Source: an uncultured Deferribacteres bacterium (GTDB lineage Bacteria; Zhuqueibacterota; JdFR-76; DREG01). Taken from it: 64,000 nt of DNA. The notes under the pieces were generated by a model. The model searched no databases. It saw only the letters and a list, made by a program, of their open reading frames with translations, and had not been told where the DNA came from. Position 1 is the first letter of the stretch, and each line of letters starts with the position of its first letter. Shown piece by piece: positions 54,024 through 61,288 of the stretch. The position numbers were made by a program, and so were the translations under genes. The DNA is taken from contig CAJVYQ010000001.1 in NCBI GenBank assembly GCA_913009825.1, forward strand, positions 124,001 through 188,000, read 5' to 3'.

Positions 54024-54242
54024 GGCACCCTCCCAATTTTAATAAGTCGATAGAAACATGTATTTATTGATTAAAAACATTCATCATGCTTGTGAAATGA
54101 AAATAATTTTTCAATGGGCTATAACTTAAAAAAGTAAATGAAAAGAATCAAGGGAGAAATATGCAAGAAGATATCCGGCGACAAAGCCGTAATGCAGGTA
54201 GATTCGCCAAATCGACTTGGAAAGCAGTCACTTTTAATTAAA

Positions 54243-54275
54243 AAAACCCTCCGGGAATAAATCCGGAGGGTTTGA
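54243..54275 (-). terminator. Terminator of the rubredoxin-like gene
   Basis: On the minus strand AAACCCTCCGG ... CCGGAGGG is followed by TTTTTTT, about 25 bp past the stop at 54299. No other feature is seen in 54024-54298. Confidence 0.9.
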
Positions 54276-54298
54276 TAAATGTTGGCGGTAATTGTATT

Positions 54299-54634
54299 CT
54301 ATCCCCACTTACCTTTCTTCATGTGTCCCTGCAATTCGGCCTTAACAGCTTGCATGGTCTCGGTTGCCGCCTGTTTGGCCTTTGTAAAAACGGAAACGCA
54401 GGCCGGATCCAAATTATCTTCGATACCATCTTCACACAATTCCACTACTTGTTGCATAATGGAATATAATTCCATGTGCAAAGAGTTTGTAAAGCGGGAA
54501 CGCTCGACCAGATTAGCAACATTTTCTTCCATGGCGGTAAATTTTTCCTTTTTCGCGCCGCATTTTGGGCAGAAATCAGGTGCTTCATCGCCATCATGAA
54601 TATATCCGCAAACTTCACAACGCCATTTTTTCAT
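54299..54634 (-). CDS. Rubredoxin-like iron protein with helical domain
   Basis: 111 aa. The first 32 residues form a rubredoxin-like centre with [10 protein letters not shown] and CPKCGAKK, four Cys binding one iron or zinc. The rest is a helical domain ([37 protein letters not shown]). It resembles the C-terminal rubredoxin of rubrerythrin moved to the front, but the helical part lacks the Glu/His ligands of a di-iron site. A role in electron transfer under oxidative stress is an inference. A strong AAGGAGG site precedes the ATG and a terminator follows. Confidence 0.82.
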   Translation of the reverse strand: MKKWRCEVCGYIHDGDEAPDFCPKCGAKKEKFTAMEENVANLVERSRFTNSLHMELYSIMQQVVELCEDGIEDNLDPACVSVFTKAKQAATETMQAVKAELQGHMKKGKWG

Positions 54635-54710
54635 TCATTTCCTCCTTAGGTTTAGTTATCCTGTTTTATTTGATCATCGTACATTTGCTCTACACGGATG
54701 AGTTTATCGT

Positions 54711-55307
54711 TTAACTCCGGGAAATTCCCCCGAAAAATTCTTCTTCACTGAAAATAGAGGCGGAAAATATCCATATTTCCACCTCGGGATCATGCCGGCA
54801 ACCGGAAGGCAAACCGGCTTTAATACATGTCTGTAACAGAAATGTCTCCCGGTCCCAATTGTAATGAGTTGCAACTTGCGGCAAAAGTAAACCCTGGAAA
54901 TGTTTTTTTTTCATCAAAATGCCGTGTGTGCCAATTTTTATCTCATCAATATTTTTGATACGGCGCAAAGGTGAAAGAACCGAGATCTCAATTTCCAGAT
55001 CATCTACTTCCTCCGCCTGAACCGGGGGAAAACGCGGATCATTGAAAGCCGCTGCTTCCGCCATTTCCATAATGGACTGATAAAGCGGTTTGATCCCTTC
55101 GATATAGCCGATACATCCTCTCAGTTGGCCCTGTTCATTCAAGGTCACAAACGCGCCTCTTTTTTCGTTCAGCACAGGGGAAACCGGTGGTTCAGGATCA
55201 AATGAAGAACCGGAACATTTTGCCCGGATCACTTTTCTGGCTAACTCTAAAAGGTAACGTTTATCCTCTGTAGATAATTTTAATTCCGTTTCCATCCTGT
55301 TTTTCAT
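54711..55307 (-). CDS. AMMECR1-domain protein (AmmeMemoRadiSam system protein A)
   Basis: 198 aa from the ATG at 55305-55307; an ATG 12 bp further in is also possible. The AMMECR1 signature LRGCIGYIEGIKPLYQS is present, with AAFNDPRFPPVQAEEV before DLEIEISVLSPLRRI, and HYNWDRETFLLQTCIKAG later. In many bacteria it forms a three-gene set with a MEMO-family protein and a radical SAM enzyme. The MEMO gene lies 34 bp upstream on the same strand; the radical SAM member is not next to them. The biochemical role is unknown. Confidence 0.9.
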   Translation of the reverse strand: MKNRMETELKLSTEDKRYLLELARKVIRAKCSGSSFDPEPPVSPVLNEKRGAFVTLNEQGQLRGCIGYIEGIKPLYQSIMEMAEAAAFNDPRFPPVQAEEVDDLEIEISVLSPLRRIKNIDEIKIGTHGILMKKKHFQGLLLPQVATHYNWDRETFLLQTCIKAGLPSGCRHDPEVEIWIFSASIFSEEEFFGGISRS

Positions 55308-55341
55308 GAGATTTCTCAAACCACGGTTAATTTAAACGGAG

Positions 55342-56178
55342 TTATACCTGGTACAGAACAGCTGATAGATATCCCACAACTTCGGAATGATCACCGGTAA
55401 CATTGCCCGAGTGTTGATAAAGCAGCACCTCGGATTTATTGGCGCCTATTTTTTTTGCGGCTACCATACAGGCCAGCATGGGACCGGCCCCGCACGCTTC
55501 GCTGTTTTTTGCTTCAATCTCATCCCAGAGTCCGTCATAATCGAAGGCATTCACTCTTTTGATAATCCGTTTATCCATTTTTTCCGCCTCACCGGCCGGA
55601 TAATAGTGGGACAAATCTGAACTGGCCACGATCAAAGCATTTTCATGTCGAACCAGTTTGGCAACCACCTCACCCAATTCATAACCGTAATCGTATATCT
55701 GATCTCCCATAACAATGGGAACCAGTTCAAAATCGCCCAGAGTTCGCTGTAAAAACGGCAACTGAACTTCCAATGCATGCTCTCCCCGGTGGCCATTCCA
55801 TGAAACATGAATAAAATCACTGAATTCTGCCAGACGGGCGGTTAATTCACGATTTATCTTTACATTGCCCAGGGGCGTTTTGTAGGTCCGTGCCGGCAAA
55901 ACCGAAACACCGTTAAAATACTCCCGGTGACTGGGAGAAATCACGACAACCACATTATACTCACGATCCAGTATCTGCTTATAAGCGGCAGCCGCCACCT
56001 GGCCGGAGTACATGTATCCGGCATGGGGGACAATCATTCCCCGGATTTCCCCGACGATTGGATTTTCTTCTAAATTCTGCAAAGAAAAATCAATTTGGTG
56101 CTTTAGTTCTACCGGGTCTTCAGGATAAAATATGCCTGCCGCCACAGCAGGTCTGTCCTGATCGAATTGATTGGTCAT
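55342..56178 (-). CDS. MEMO1-family protein (AmmeMemoRadiSam system protein B)
   Basis: 278 aa, full-length MEMO fold related to LigB-type non-haem iron dioxygenases. Motifs are IVPHAGYMYSGQVAAAAY (metal-binding His), VISPSHREYFNGVS, HALEVQLPFLQRT, VASSDLSHYYPAGEAEK and the C-terminal SGDHSEVVGYLS-like end. It is co-transcribed with the AMMECR1-type gene. Human MEMO1 binds copper or iron; the bacterial role is not known. An AAGAGG/AAGG stretch lies before the ATG. Confidence 0.92.
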   Translation of the reverse strand: MTNQFDQDRPAVAAGIFYPEDPVELKHQIDFSLQNLEENPIVGEIRGMIVPHAGYMYSGQVAAAAYKQILDREYNVVVVISPSHREYFNGVSVLPARTYKTPLGNVKINRELTARLAEFSDFIHVSWNGHRGEHALEVQLPFLQRTLGDFELVPIVMGDQIYDYGYELGEVVAKLVRHENALIVASSDLSHYYPAGEAEKMDKRIIKRVNAFDYDGLWDEIEAKNSEACGAGPMLACMVAAKKIGANKSEVLLYQHSGNVTGDHSEVVGYLSAVLYQV

Positions 56179-56236
56179 CCTTAACCTCTTGCGCTAAACG
56201 TTTCCACAGATAGAAAAGATGAAATATTTGTTACGA

Positions 56237-56345
56237 CCTGAATTGAGCGATTCTTAGCTTGAAACAACCACCCAAAGAGTTTTGTCATTCTGCCTGCCTG
56301 TCCGCACAGGCGGGCGGAATGAGCGTTAGAATCGCTCAATTCAGG
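56237..56345. repeat. Dispersed TIR element (AATTGAGC family), copy G (minimal form)
   Basis: The cleanest copy: CCTGAATTGAGCGATTCT and AGAATCGCTCAATTCAGG are perfect 18-bp inverted repeats. The interior holds AACAACCACCCAAAGAGT, TCATTCTGCCTGCC and a single CCTGTCCGCACAGGCGGGC hairpin without tandem repeats. The rest of the 56179-56620 gap shows nothing recognisable. Confidence 0.92.
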
Positions 56346-56620
56346 TACGGTTCAGCAATTGAGATATAAATGTTTTATTTGTACGTTTCCTAAACAGCGG
56401 TTGTCAAGTTGAAATTAGAAATTTGAAATTGGTGAATCGAATAATCAAATCAATGGAATGGAAAGTACGATAATCCGGGTTTCTAATTTCCAGTCACCAG
56501 TGGTTCCCTCATTTTTTTATCATGATTAAAATTCTACACAATATTTACAACATATAGCTGAATAGTTACTTGCATTTTAGAAAATACTGTATTTTCCCGG
56601 GTACCGCAATACATTTCTTG

Positions 56621-57361
56621 TCAAAGGGTCTCCCTTTGTCTGCGAATTTCATAAAACAGCAGTGCCGCGGCAACGGAAGCATTGAGTGATTCGGTTTTGC
56701 CGTACATGGGAATACGGACCAGATAATCCGATTTTTCTTTCAAAAGCCGTCTAATTCCTCTTCCTTCATTCCCGACAATGACGGCTGTAGGCGCCGTGAA
56801 AGACAATTCCCAATAATTGATATCCGACCGCTCATCGCTGCCGACAATCCAGAATCCTTCCTGCTTCAAACGGTCTACCGCCTGCGCAAGGTTACCCACT
56901 CTTGCGATGGGAAAATGGCTGATCGCACCGGCAGAAGCTTTGGCTACAACGGACGACAAAGGAGCGCTGTGACGCTGCTGAATAATCATGCCGCTCAGGC
57001 CGGCAGCTTCCGCAGAGCGGATGATTGCGCCAAAATTGTGGGGATCTTCGATGCCATCCAACATGGTCAAAATCGGGGAATCTTTTTGTAGTCTGATTTT
57101 GTGCAATAATTCATCCAGATCCAGAACAGGGTGTTCCGCTAACAGGGCAACAATTCCCTGATGTTTTTCGGAATTCGCTTTTCTTTTCAACGCAGAGGAC
57201 GGGATAAATTGAACCGGAATTTTTTTCTCCCGGGCGTTTTTCAGCAATAGTTGTAAGCGGGGGTTTTTATTATCCGATGAAACAAAAATTTTATCGATTG
57301 TGTGGCCGGATTTCAGCATGGCAGCAACCGGATTTATTCCGTAAATTATTGAAGTGTTCAT
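56621..57361 (-). CDS. rlmB: 23S rRNA 2'-O-ribose methyltransferase, RlmB/SpoU type
   Basis: 246 aa SPOUT enzyme that methylates a ribose 2'-OH in 23S rRNA (G2251 in the E. coli enzyme). The N-terminal substrate-binding domain starts IIYGINPVAAMLKSG. The trefoil-knot catalytic part has the three SpoU motifs: LDGIEDPHNFGAIIRSAEAAG, VGNEGRGIRRL and RIPMYGKTESLNASVAAALL. Length is normal for RlmB. The related TrmH-group specificity cannot be excluded from sequence alone. A GGGGAAGAG stretch precedes the ATG. Single-gene unit. Confidence 0.9.
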   Translation of the reverse strand: MNTSIIYGINPVAAMLKSGHTIDKIFVSSDNKNPRLQLLLKNAREKKIPVQFIPSSALKRKANSEKHQGIVALLAEHPVLDLDELLHKIRLQKDSPILTMLDGIEDPHNFGAIIRSAEAAGLSGMIIQQRHSAPLSSVVAKASAGAISHFPIARVGNLAQAVDRLKQEGFWIVGSDERSDINYWELSFTAPTAVIVGNEGRGIRRLLKEKSDYLVRIPMYGKTESLNASVAAALLFYEIRRQRETL

Positions 57362-57658
57362 CTCTTCCCCAAATTGGGCTTATTTTAACCGATCATAACA
57401 TTTGCTCACATAGCAAGGTTTTCAAACCTGATTTTGTCACTATACCGTTGTGCTTCCTGTATAAAGCGATCATCAATAGATTTTTTTTTAAGCGTTGTAG
57501 GTAACGGATGGCAGTTAAGTTGCCCAAAACAGAGGAGGTGAACTTGATAGAGAGCACAAAGCCATAACCAAACCCATCAAAAAAAATAAAAGTAATTCGC
57601 TGTTTTTGTTCAGCTTGAAACCAATATTAGCTGCTTGTTCTGATTCATAAATATAGTT
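57362..57658. other. Gap without recognisable features
   Basis: 297 bp, AT-rich. An AGAGGAGGTGA ribosome-binding-like word occurs on the plus strand near 57531 but no gene follows it. Confidence 0.4.
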
Positions 57659-58753
57659 TTAATTTTGATTAATTACCCATTGGTATTTTTCCTTTAACCC
57701 ATTTAGATGAGTATAAGGTATTAATCCTTCTTTTTGTAAACGGCCGACTACAATACCTGGGGCAATATTTATATAATCTGCAAATTGAACGACTTTATAT
57801 TTTGAAAATGGAGAATTATATTTAAATTCTTGCCATCTATCAGGTGGGATTAATATATTTGCGGCGAAACTATCGGCTTCGATTTCTTTTAGTTTGTCCT
57901 CTTTTGAAAAGACATTTTTTTCAATATCCAGGAAGTTTTCTCTTTTTTTATGCAGCAAAATGTGTCCAAGTTCATGAAAAAAACTAAACCAAAGATGATC
58001 ATTTGTTTTAAATCGTAAACTTAACAAGAGGGCTGCTTTTCTATAACTATCCAGCCAAAATGTAGATCCATTTACATAACTTTTAGATAGCTCAGGAACG
58101 AAGGCGACAGCCACCCCTGCTTCTGCACATATTCCTTTTAGTTTAGGCTCGAATATATCCGGAGGAGTATTTGTAAGACTTCGAAGAGTGGGTAGTCTTT
58201 TTTTTAATTCACTATCACTATAGTTATCTGTTTCGATGGATTGTATTTCAAGTTCGCCTTTCCGAAGCCAGGTATAAATTGCTTCTTTAGATAAATTTCC
58301 CCTTTTCGAATGACGAAATTGAACAGATAGAGAATGTTCAATGTTTTTCAAACTAGAAACACCAAAAAATGAAAGTAGGGATTTGACTCTTTCATTCTTT
58401 TCTCGACTTTCCGGAATCCAACCGTATTTTATCATATTCCGAATTGGAAAGTTTACCAGTAACTTACTTTCTTCAGCTAACTTTTTCTGTTCACATAAAT
58501 ATGCTATATTCAAATCAAAATTACGTTGTAAATTGTTCCAAATGTGCGCAGGCATTTTTAATACTCGTTCAAGCAAAATAGCAGAGCTCGGAGAAATTGG
58601 TGCTTTTCCTGCAATAATTTCGTTTATTACTTTCCGTGACAAACCTAAGCGATTCGCCAATTCTGTTTGAGAAATGCTTTGTGTTTCAAGAGTATCTTTT
58701 AAGTGTATGCCTGGATGAATAGGACTATCTGTAAAAGAATTTTGATTACTCAT
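57659..58753 (-). CDS. higA: HigA-type antitoxin fused to an ImmA/IrrE metallopeptidase domain
   Basis: 364 aa. Residues 15-75 are an XRE/HigA helix-turn-helix (HPGIHLKDTLETQSISQTEL; LGLSRKVINEIIAGKAPIS; MPAHIWNNLQ). From about residue 205 an ImmA/IrrE peptidase domain follows with the zinc motif HELGH in FSFFHELGHILLH and a later Glu-rich helix (KEIEADSFAANIL). The N-terminus overlaps the toxin gene by 8 bp, the HigBA order. The antitoxin would bind DNA at the palindrome upstream of the toxin and neutralise it; the peptidase may add control by proteolysis. The locus is clearly more AT-rich than its neighbours, which suggests horizontal gain. Confidence 0.88.
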   Translation of the reverse strand: MSNQNSFTDSPIHPGIHLKDTLETQSISQTELANRLGLSRKVINEIIAGKAPISPSSAILLERVLKMPAHIWNNLQRNFDLNIAYLCEQKKLAEESKLLVNFPIRNMIKYGWIPESREKNERVKSLLSFFGVSSLKNIEHSLSVQFRHSKRGNLSKEAIYTWLRKGELEIQSIETDNYSDSELKKRLPTLRSLTNTPPDIFEPKLKGICAEAGVAVAFVPELSKSYVNGSTFWLDSYRKAALLLSLRFKTNDHLWFSFFHELGHILLHKKRENFLDIEKNVFSKEDKLKEIEADSFAANILIPPDRWQEFKYNSPFSKYKVVQFADYINIAPGIVVGRLQKEGLIPYTHLNGLKEKYQWVINQN

Positions 58754-59045
58754 AATGTTTTGTGCTAACCTCTTGAATAATTATTATTGAATTACCCTCA
58801 CATTCAACAAGTAATCTAGCTCGGTTTGTGAGTACTATCGCGTGTTGGCCTTCACGATCACCTTTTAGAGAATGAAAACGAAGCTGTGGAATAGAATACA
58901 AGTCATCGATTGTTTCAGCGGCATAAACCAAGCTCAATTGCTTAATATATTTTTCGCCAACTATCGGATCCCATTTCTTGCTTGCTTCATTTTTATTTCG
59001 ATAACATTTTTCTAATGATTTTCTCTTAAATTTTACGATGAGCAA
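58746..59045 (-). CDS. higB: HigB/RelE-family toxin
   Basis: 99 aa with TTG as the only plausible start, preceded by AAAGGA. The RelE/HigB fold is seen in VKFKRKSLEKCYRNKNEASK, IDDLYSIPQLRFHSLKGDREG, HAIVLTNRARLLVECEGNSI and the final IIIIQEVSTKHYE. Such toxins cut mRNA on the ribosome. It sits before its antitoxin, as in higBA loci, with an 8-bp overlap for coupled translation. It is likely repressed by the antitoxin through the palindrome at 59065-59083. Confidence 0.85.
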   Translation of the reverse strand: MLIVKFKRKSLEKCYRNKNEASKKWDPIVGEKYIKQLSLVYAAETIDDLYSIPQLRFHSLKGDREGQHAIVLTNRARLLVECEGNSIIIIQEVSTKHYE

Positions 59046-59064
59046 GCTTGATTGTTTCCTTTCA

Positions 59065-59083
59065 TGTAACGAATTACGTTACA
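59065..59083 (-). promoter_or_regulatory. Probable operator and -10 box of the toxin-antitoxin operon
   Basis: TGTAACG and CGTTACA are perfect inverted arms around AATTA. The site lies 20 bp upstream of the toxin start. On the minus strand a TATAAT (59096-59101) is placed just upstream of it, so a bound repressor would cover the transcription start. Confidence 0.7.
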
Positions 59084-59141
59084 ATGTAATAATTAATTAT
59101 AATATATCAAAGATTTTTTTAAAGATTAAAAATAAATATTA

Positions 59142-59303
59142 CCTAAATTGAGCGATTTTTGGCTTGAAACAACCACACAAAGAGTTTTATCATTCTGCCT
59201 GCCTTTCCACACAGTCGGGCAGTTCGTCGGGCAGGCCCGCTACGGCCGGGCAGGCCCGCTACGGCCGGGCAGGCGGAATGATAGTAGAATCGCTCAATTC
59301 AGG
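59142..59303. repeat. Dispersed TIR element (AATTGAGC family), copy H, with 19-bp tandem repeats
   Basis: Ends CCTAAATTGAGCGATTTT and AGAATCGCTCAATTCAGG. The interior has the AAACAACCACACAAAGAG block and about 2.6 copies of a 19-bp unit (GCCGGGCAGGCCCGCTACG) at 59226-59274. It fills most of the 303-bp gap. Confidence 0.88.
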
Positions 59304-59348
59304 TTAATAAATTTTCGACCGAATTAAGCCGGCTAACATCTGTTTATT

Positions 59349-60140
59349 TCAAAAAACACCTTTCACAAAACCACCGTCGATATGCAAAGACACACCGGTG
59401 ATGTAACTTGCTCTTTCCGAGGCCAGGAACAGAAACAGATCGGTAATTTCCCGCGGGTCGGCAATACGCCCTAACGGATTGTTTTGGCCGTATTTTTCGA
59501 TCACGGCATCAACCGGTATTCCCTCCTGTTTTGCCTGAACTTCTGCCAGTTCCAGCACCCGGTCCGTGCGCACATAACCCGGGCAGACATTGTTCACCAG
59601 AACGTTATATTTCCCTAATTCATTGGATAAAGATTTGGTTAAGCCAACGACGCCCGGCCGGACCACATTTGAAATTACCAGATTATCGATGGGCTGTTTC
59701 ACAGAAACCGACGACAGAAAAAGAATCCGGCCCCACTTCTGCTTTTTCATAGCCGGAATGACCGCGCCTGACAGGCGAATAAAACTCAGCAGATTCAGAT
59801 TAAAATAGCGCTGCCATTCTTCGTCAGTCACATCGACAAAATATTTTGCCGGCGGGCCGCCGGAATTGCAAATCAGCACATCGATCCGGCCGAACCGGTC
59901 CAGCGTAAATTCAACCAACGACCGGATATCGGAGAGAGATTCCACATCCGCCTGCCGGGCTAAAATTTCCCCATCTGAATTTTTGCTGAGTTCCGCCTGA
60001 GCCTGCTGCAATCTTTCAGCATTACGGGCGCAAATGACCACATTAGCATCTTCCGCTGCAAAGCCTTGTGCAATGGCTTTTCCCATTCCCCGGCTTGCTC
60101 CGGTTATCAAAACTACTTTATTTTTTAATTTCAAATCCAT
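59349..60140 (-). CDS. SDR-family oxidoreductase lacking the usual YxxxK
   Basis: 263 aa with a Rossmann fold: NAD(P) motif TGASRGMG (residues 14-21) and CNSGGPP in place of NNAG (91-97). The catalytic Ser143-Ser144 is present in FLSSVSVKQP. At the place of Tyr-x-x-x-Lys the sequence reads SNVVR (157-161), so both catalytic residues are replaced. The end is YITGVSLHIDGG. This agrees with the BKR-like atypical SDR subgroup, whose reaction is unknown. It follows the FAH-family gene with an 8-bp spacer, its GAGGG ribosome binding site touching the FAH stop, so the two act together. Confidence 0.88.
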   Translation of the reverse strand: MDLKLKNKVVLITGASRGMGKAIAQGFAAEDANVVICARNAERLQQAQAELSKNSDGEILARQADVESLSDIRSLVEFTLDRFGRIDVLICNSGGPPAKYFVDVTDEEWQRYFNLNLLSFIRLSGAVIPAMKKQKWGRILFLSSVSVKQPIDNLVISNVVRPGVVGLTKSLSNELGKYNVLVNNVCPGYVRTDRVLELAEVQAKQEGIPVDAVIEKYGQNNPLGRIADPREITDLFLFLASERASYITGVSLHIDGGFVKGVF

Positions 60141-60148
60141 GACACCCT

Positions 60149-61054
60149 CTATTCCGGATTTTGGATTATGACTCTGTTTCGCAGCACACCGATATGGCTA
60201 ATTTCGGCCTCAACAACATCACCGGCATGCAATTGGCTGATCCCTTCCGGTGTGCCGGTGGAAATCAGGTCGCCCGGGTAGAGTGTTAAATATTTGGTGA
60301 TATATTCCATCAATTGCGGAATTTTAAACACCATATTTCCCGTATTGGATTTCTGCCGGATGGTATCATTTAGGCGCAACTCCATTTCCAGATTGTGCGG
60401 ATCGGGAATCTTTTTGGGGGTGACAATACAAGGTCCCATCGGCCCAAACGTATCAAAATTTTTCGATCTGAACCATGGCTGCTGTTTCTCTTTTTCCCGT
60501 CGCTGCATATCCCGGGCGGTAATATCATTAAAAATTGTGTAACCAAAAACGTAGTCAATGTAATTTTCCCGGATGATATTTTTTGCTTTTTTCCTGATCA
60601 CAACGGCCAATTCAATCTCATGATCCACACGGCCGGCATTAGCGGGAATTTGAATTTCGTCATTGTGGCCGATCACCACCGAACCGGCTTTGTCGAAAAA
60701 AATGGGTTCATCCGGCACATCTCTTCCGCCTTCCAAAGCATGAGAAGCATAATTCAAACCGATAGCGATGATTTTGCCGGGATTAAGGATCGGCGCTACT
60801 ATTTTATAATCACCTTTGATGATAAACTGTTCCCAAAAATTGTGGCTTTCCAAAAAGTCAAACACATTAAGAATTTTGTCGTCGGAAAGAAATCCGGAAG
60901 TAAGAAAATTTTTGATTGAACCGATCCGTACCATCATACGATTTTTTTTAATGAAATTGTACGATTGAAATGCGCCGGTGAAATCGACCAGACCCCGATC
61001 CATTTCTATGGCAACAACTTTTTCATGATTCACAACAAGTTGATAGATTTTCAT
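60149..61054 (-). CDS. Fumarylacetoacetate hydrolase (FAH) family protein
   Basis: 301 aa. The catalytic domain begins KIIAIGLNYASHALEGG near residue 93. Metal ligands are in DHEIELAVVI (two Glu) and the later NDITARDMQRRE. Binding residues appear in WFRSKNFDTFGPMGPCIV and in LISTGTPEGISQL. Family members cleave C-C bonds of acylpyruvates or hydrate and decarboxylate 2-oxo acids; the substrate here cannot be named. A GAGGG site lies before the ATG. The next gene is an atypical SDR, and together they suggest a short catabolic pathway for a 2-oxo or aromatic acid. Confidence 0.9.
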   Translation of the reverse strand: MKIYQLVVNHEKVVAIEMDRGLVDFTGAFQSYNFIKKNRMMVRIGSIKNFLTSGFLSDDKILNVFDFLESHNFWEQFIIKGDYKIVAPILNPGKIIAIGLNYASHALEGGRDVPDEPIFFDKAGSVVIGHNDEIQIPANAGRVDHEIELAVVIRKKAKNIIRENYIDYVFGYTIFNDITARDMQRREKEKQQPWFRSKNFDTFGPMGPCIVTPKKIPDPHNLEMELRLNDTIRQKSNTGNMVFKIPQLMEYITKYLTLYPGDLISTGTPEGISQLHAGDVVEAEISHIGVLRNRVIIQNPE

Positions 61055-61288
61055 TTTTCCCTCTTTGGTTAATTGTGAAAATATTTTACGGTATATCTTC
61101 CGATTTGGAACTTGTAATCATTAAATTTGTAAGAACTTAACGACTGTGCTCTTTAAAATAAGTGATTTAAATTATACAATTATTGCGTAAGTTTCAACAA
61201 AATTGAAATATTCTTTACGGATAAATTTGTTTTTTTATTTTGATTGCCGTAAATTAATAAAAATATTCACCGATTGGCAGAGGGACCG

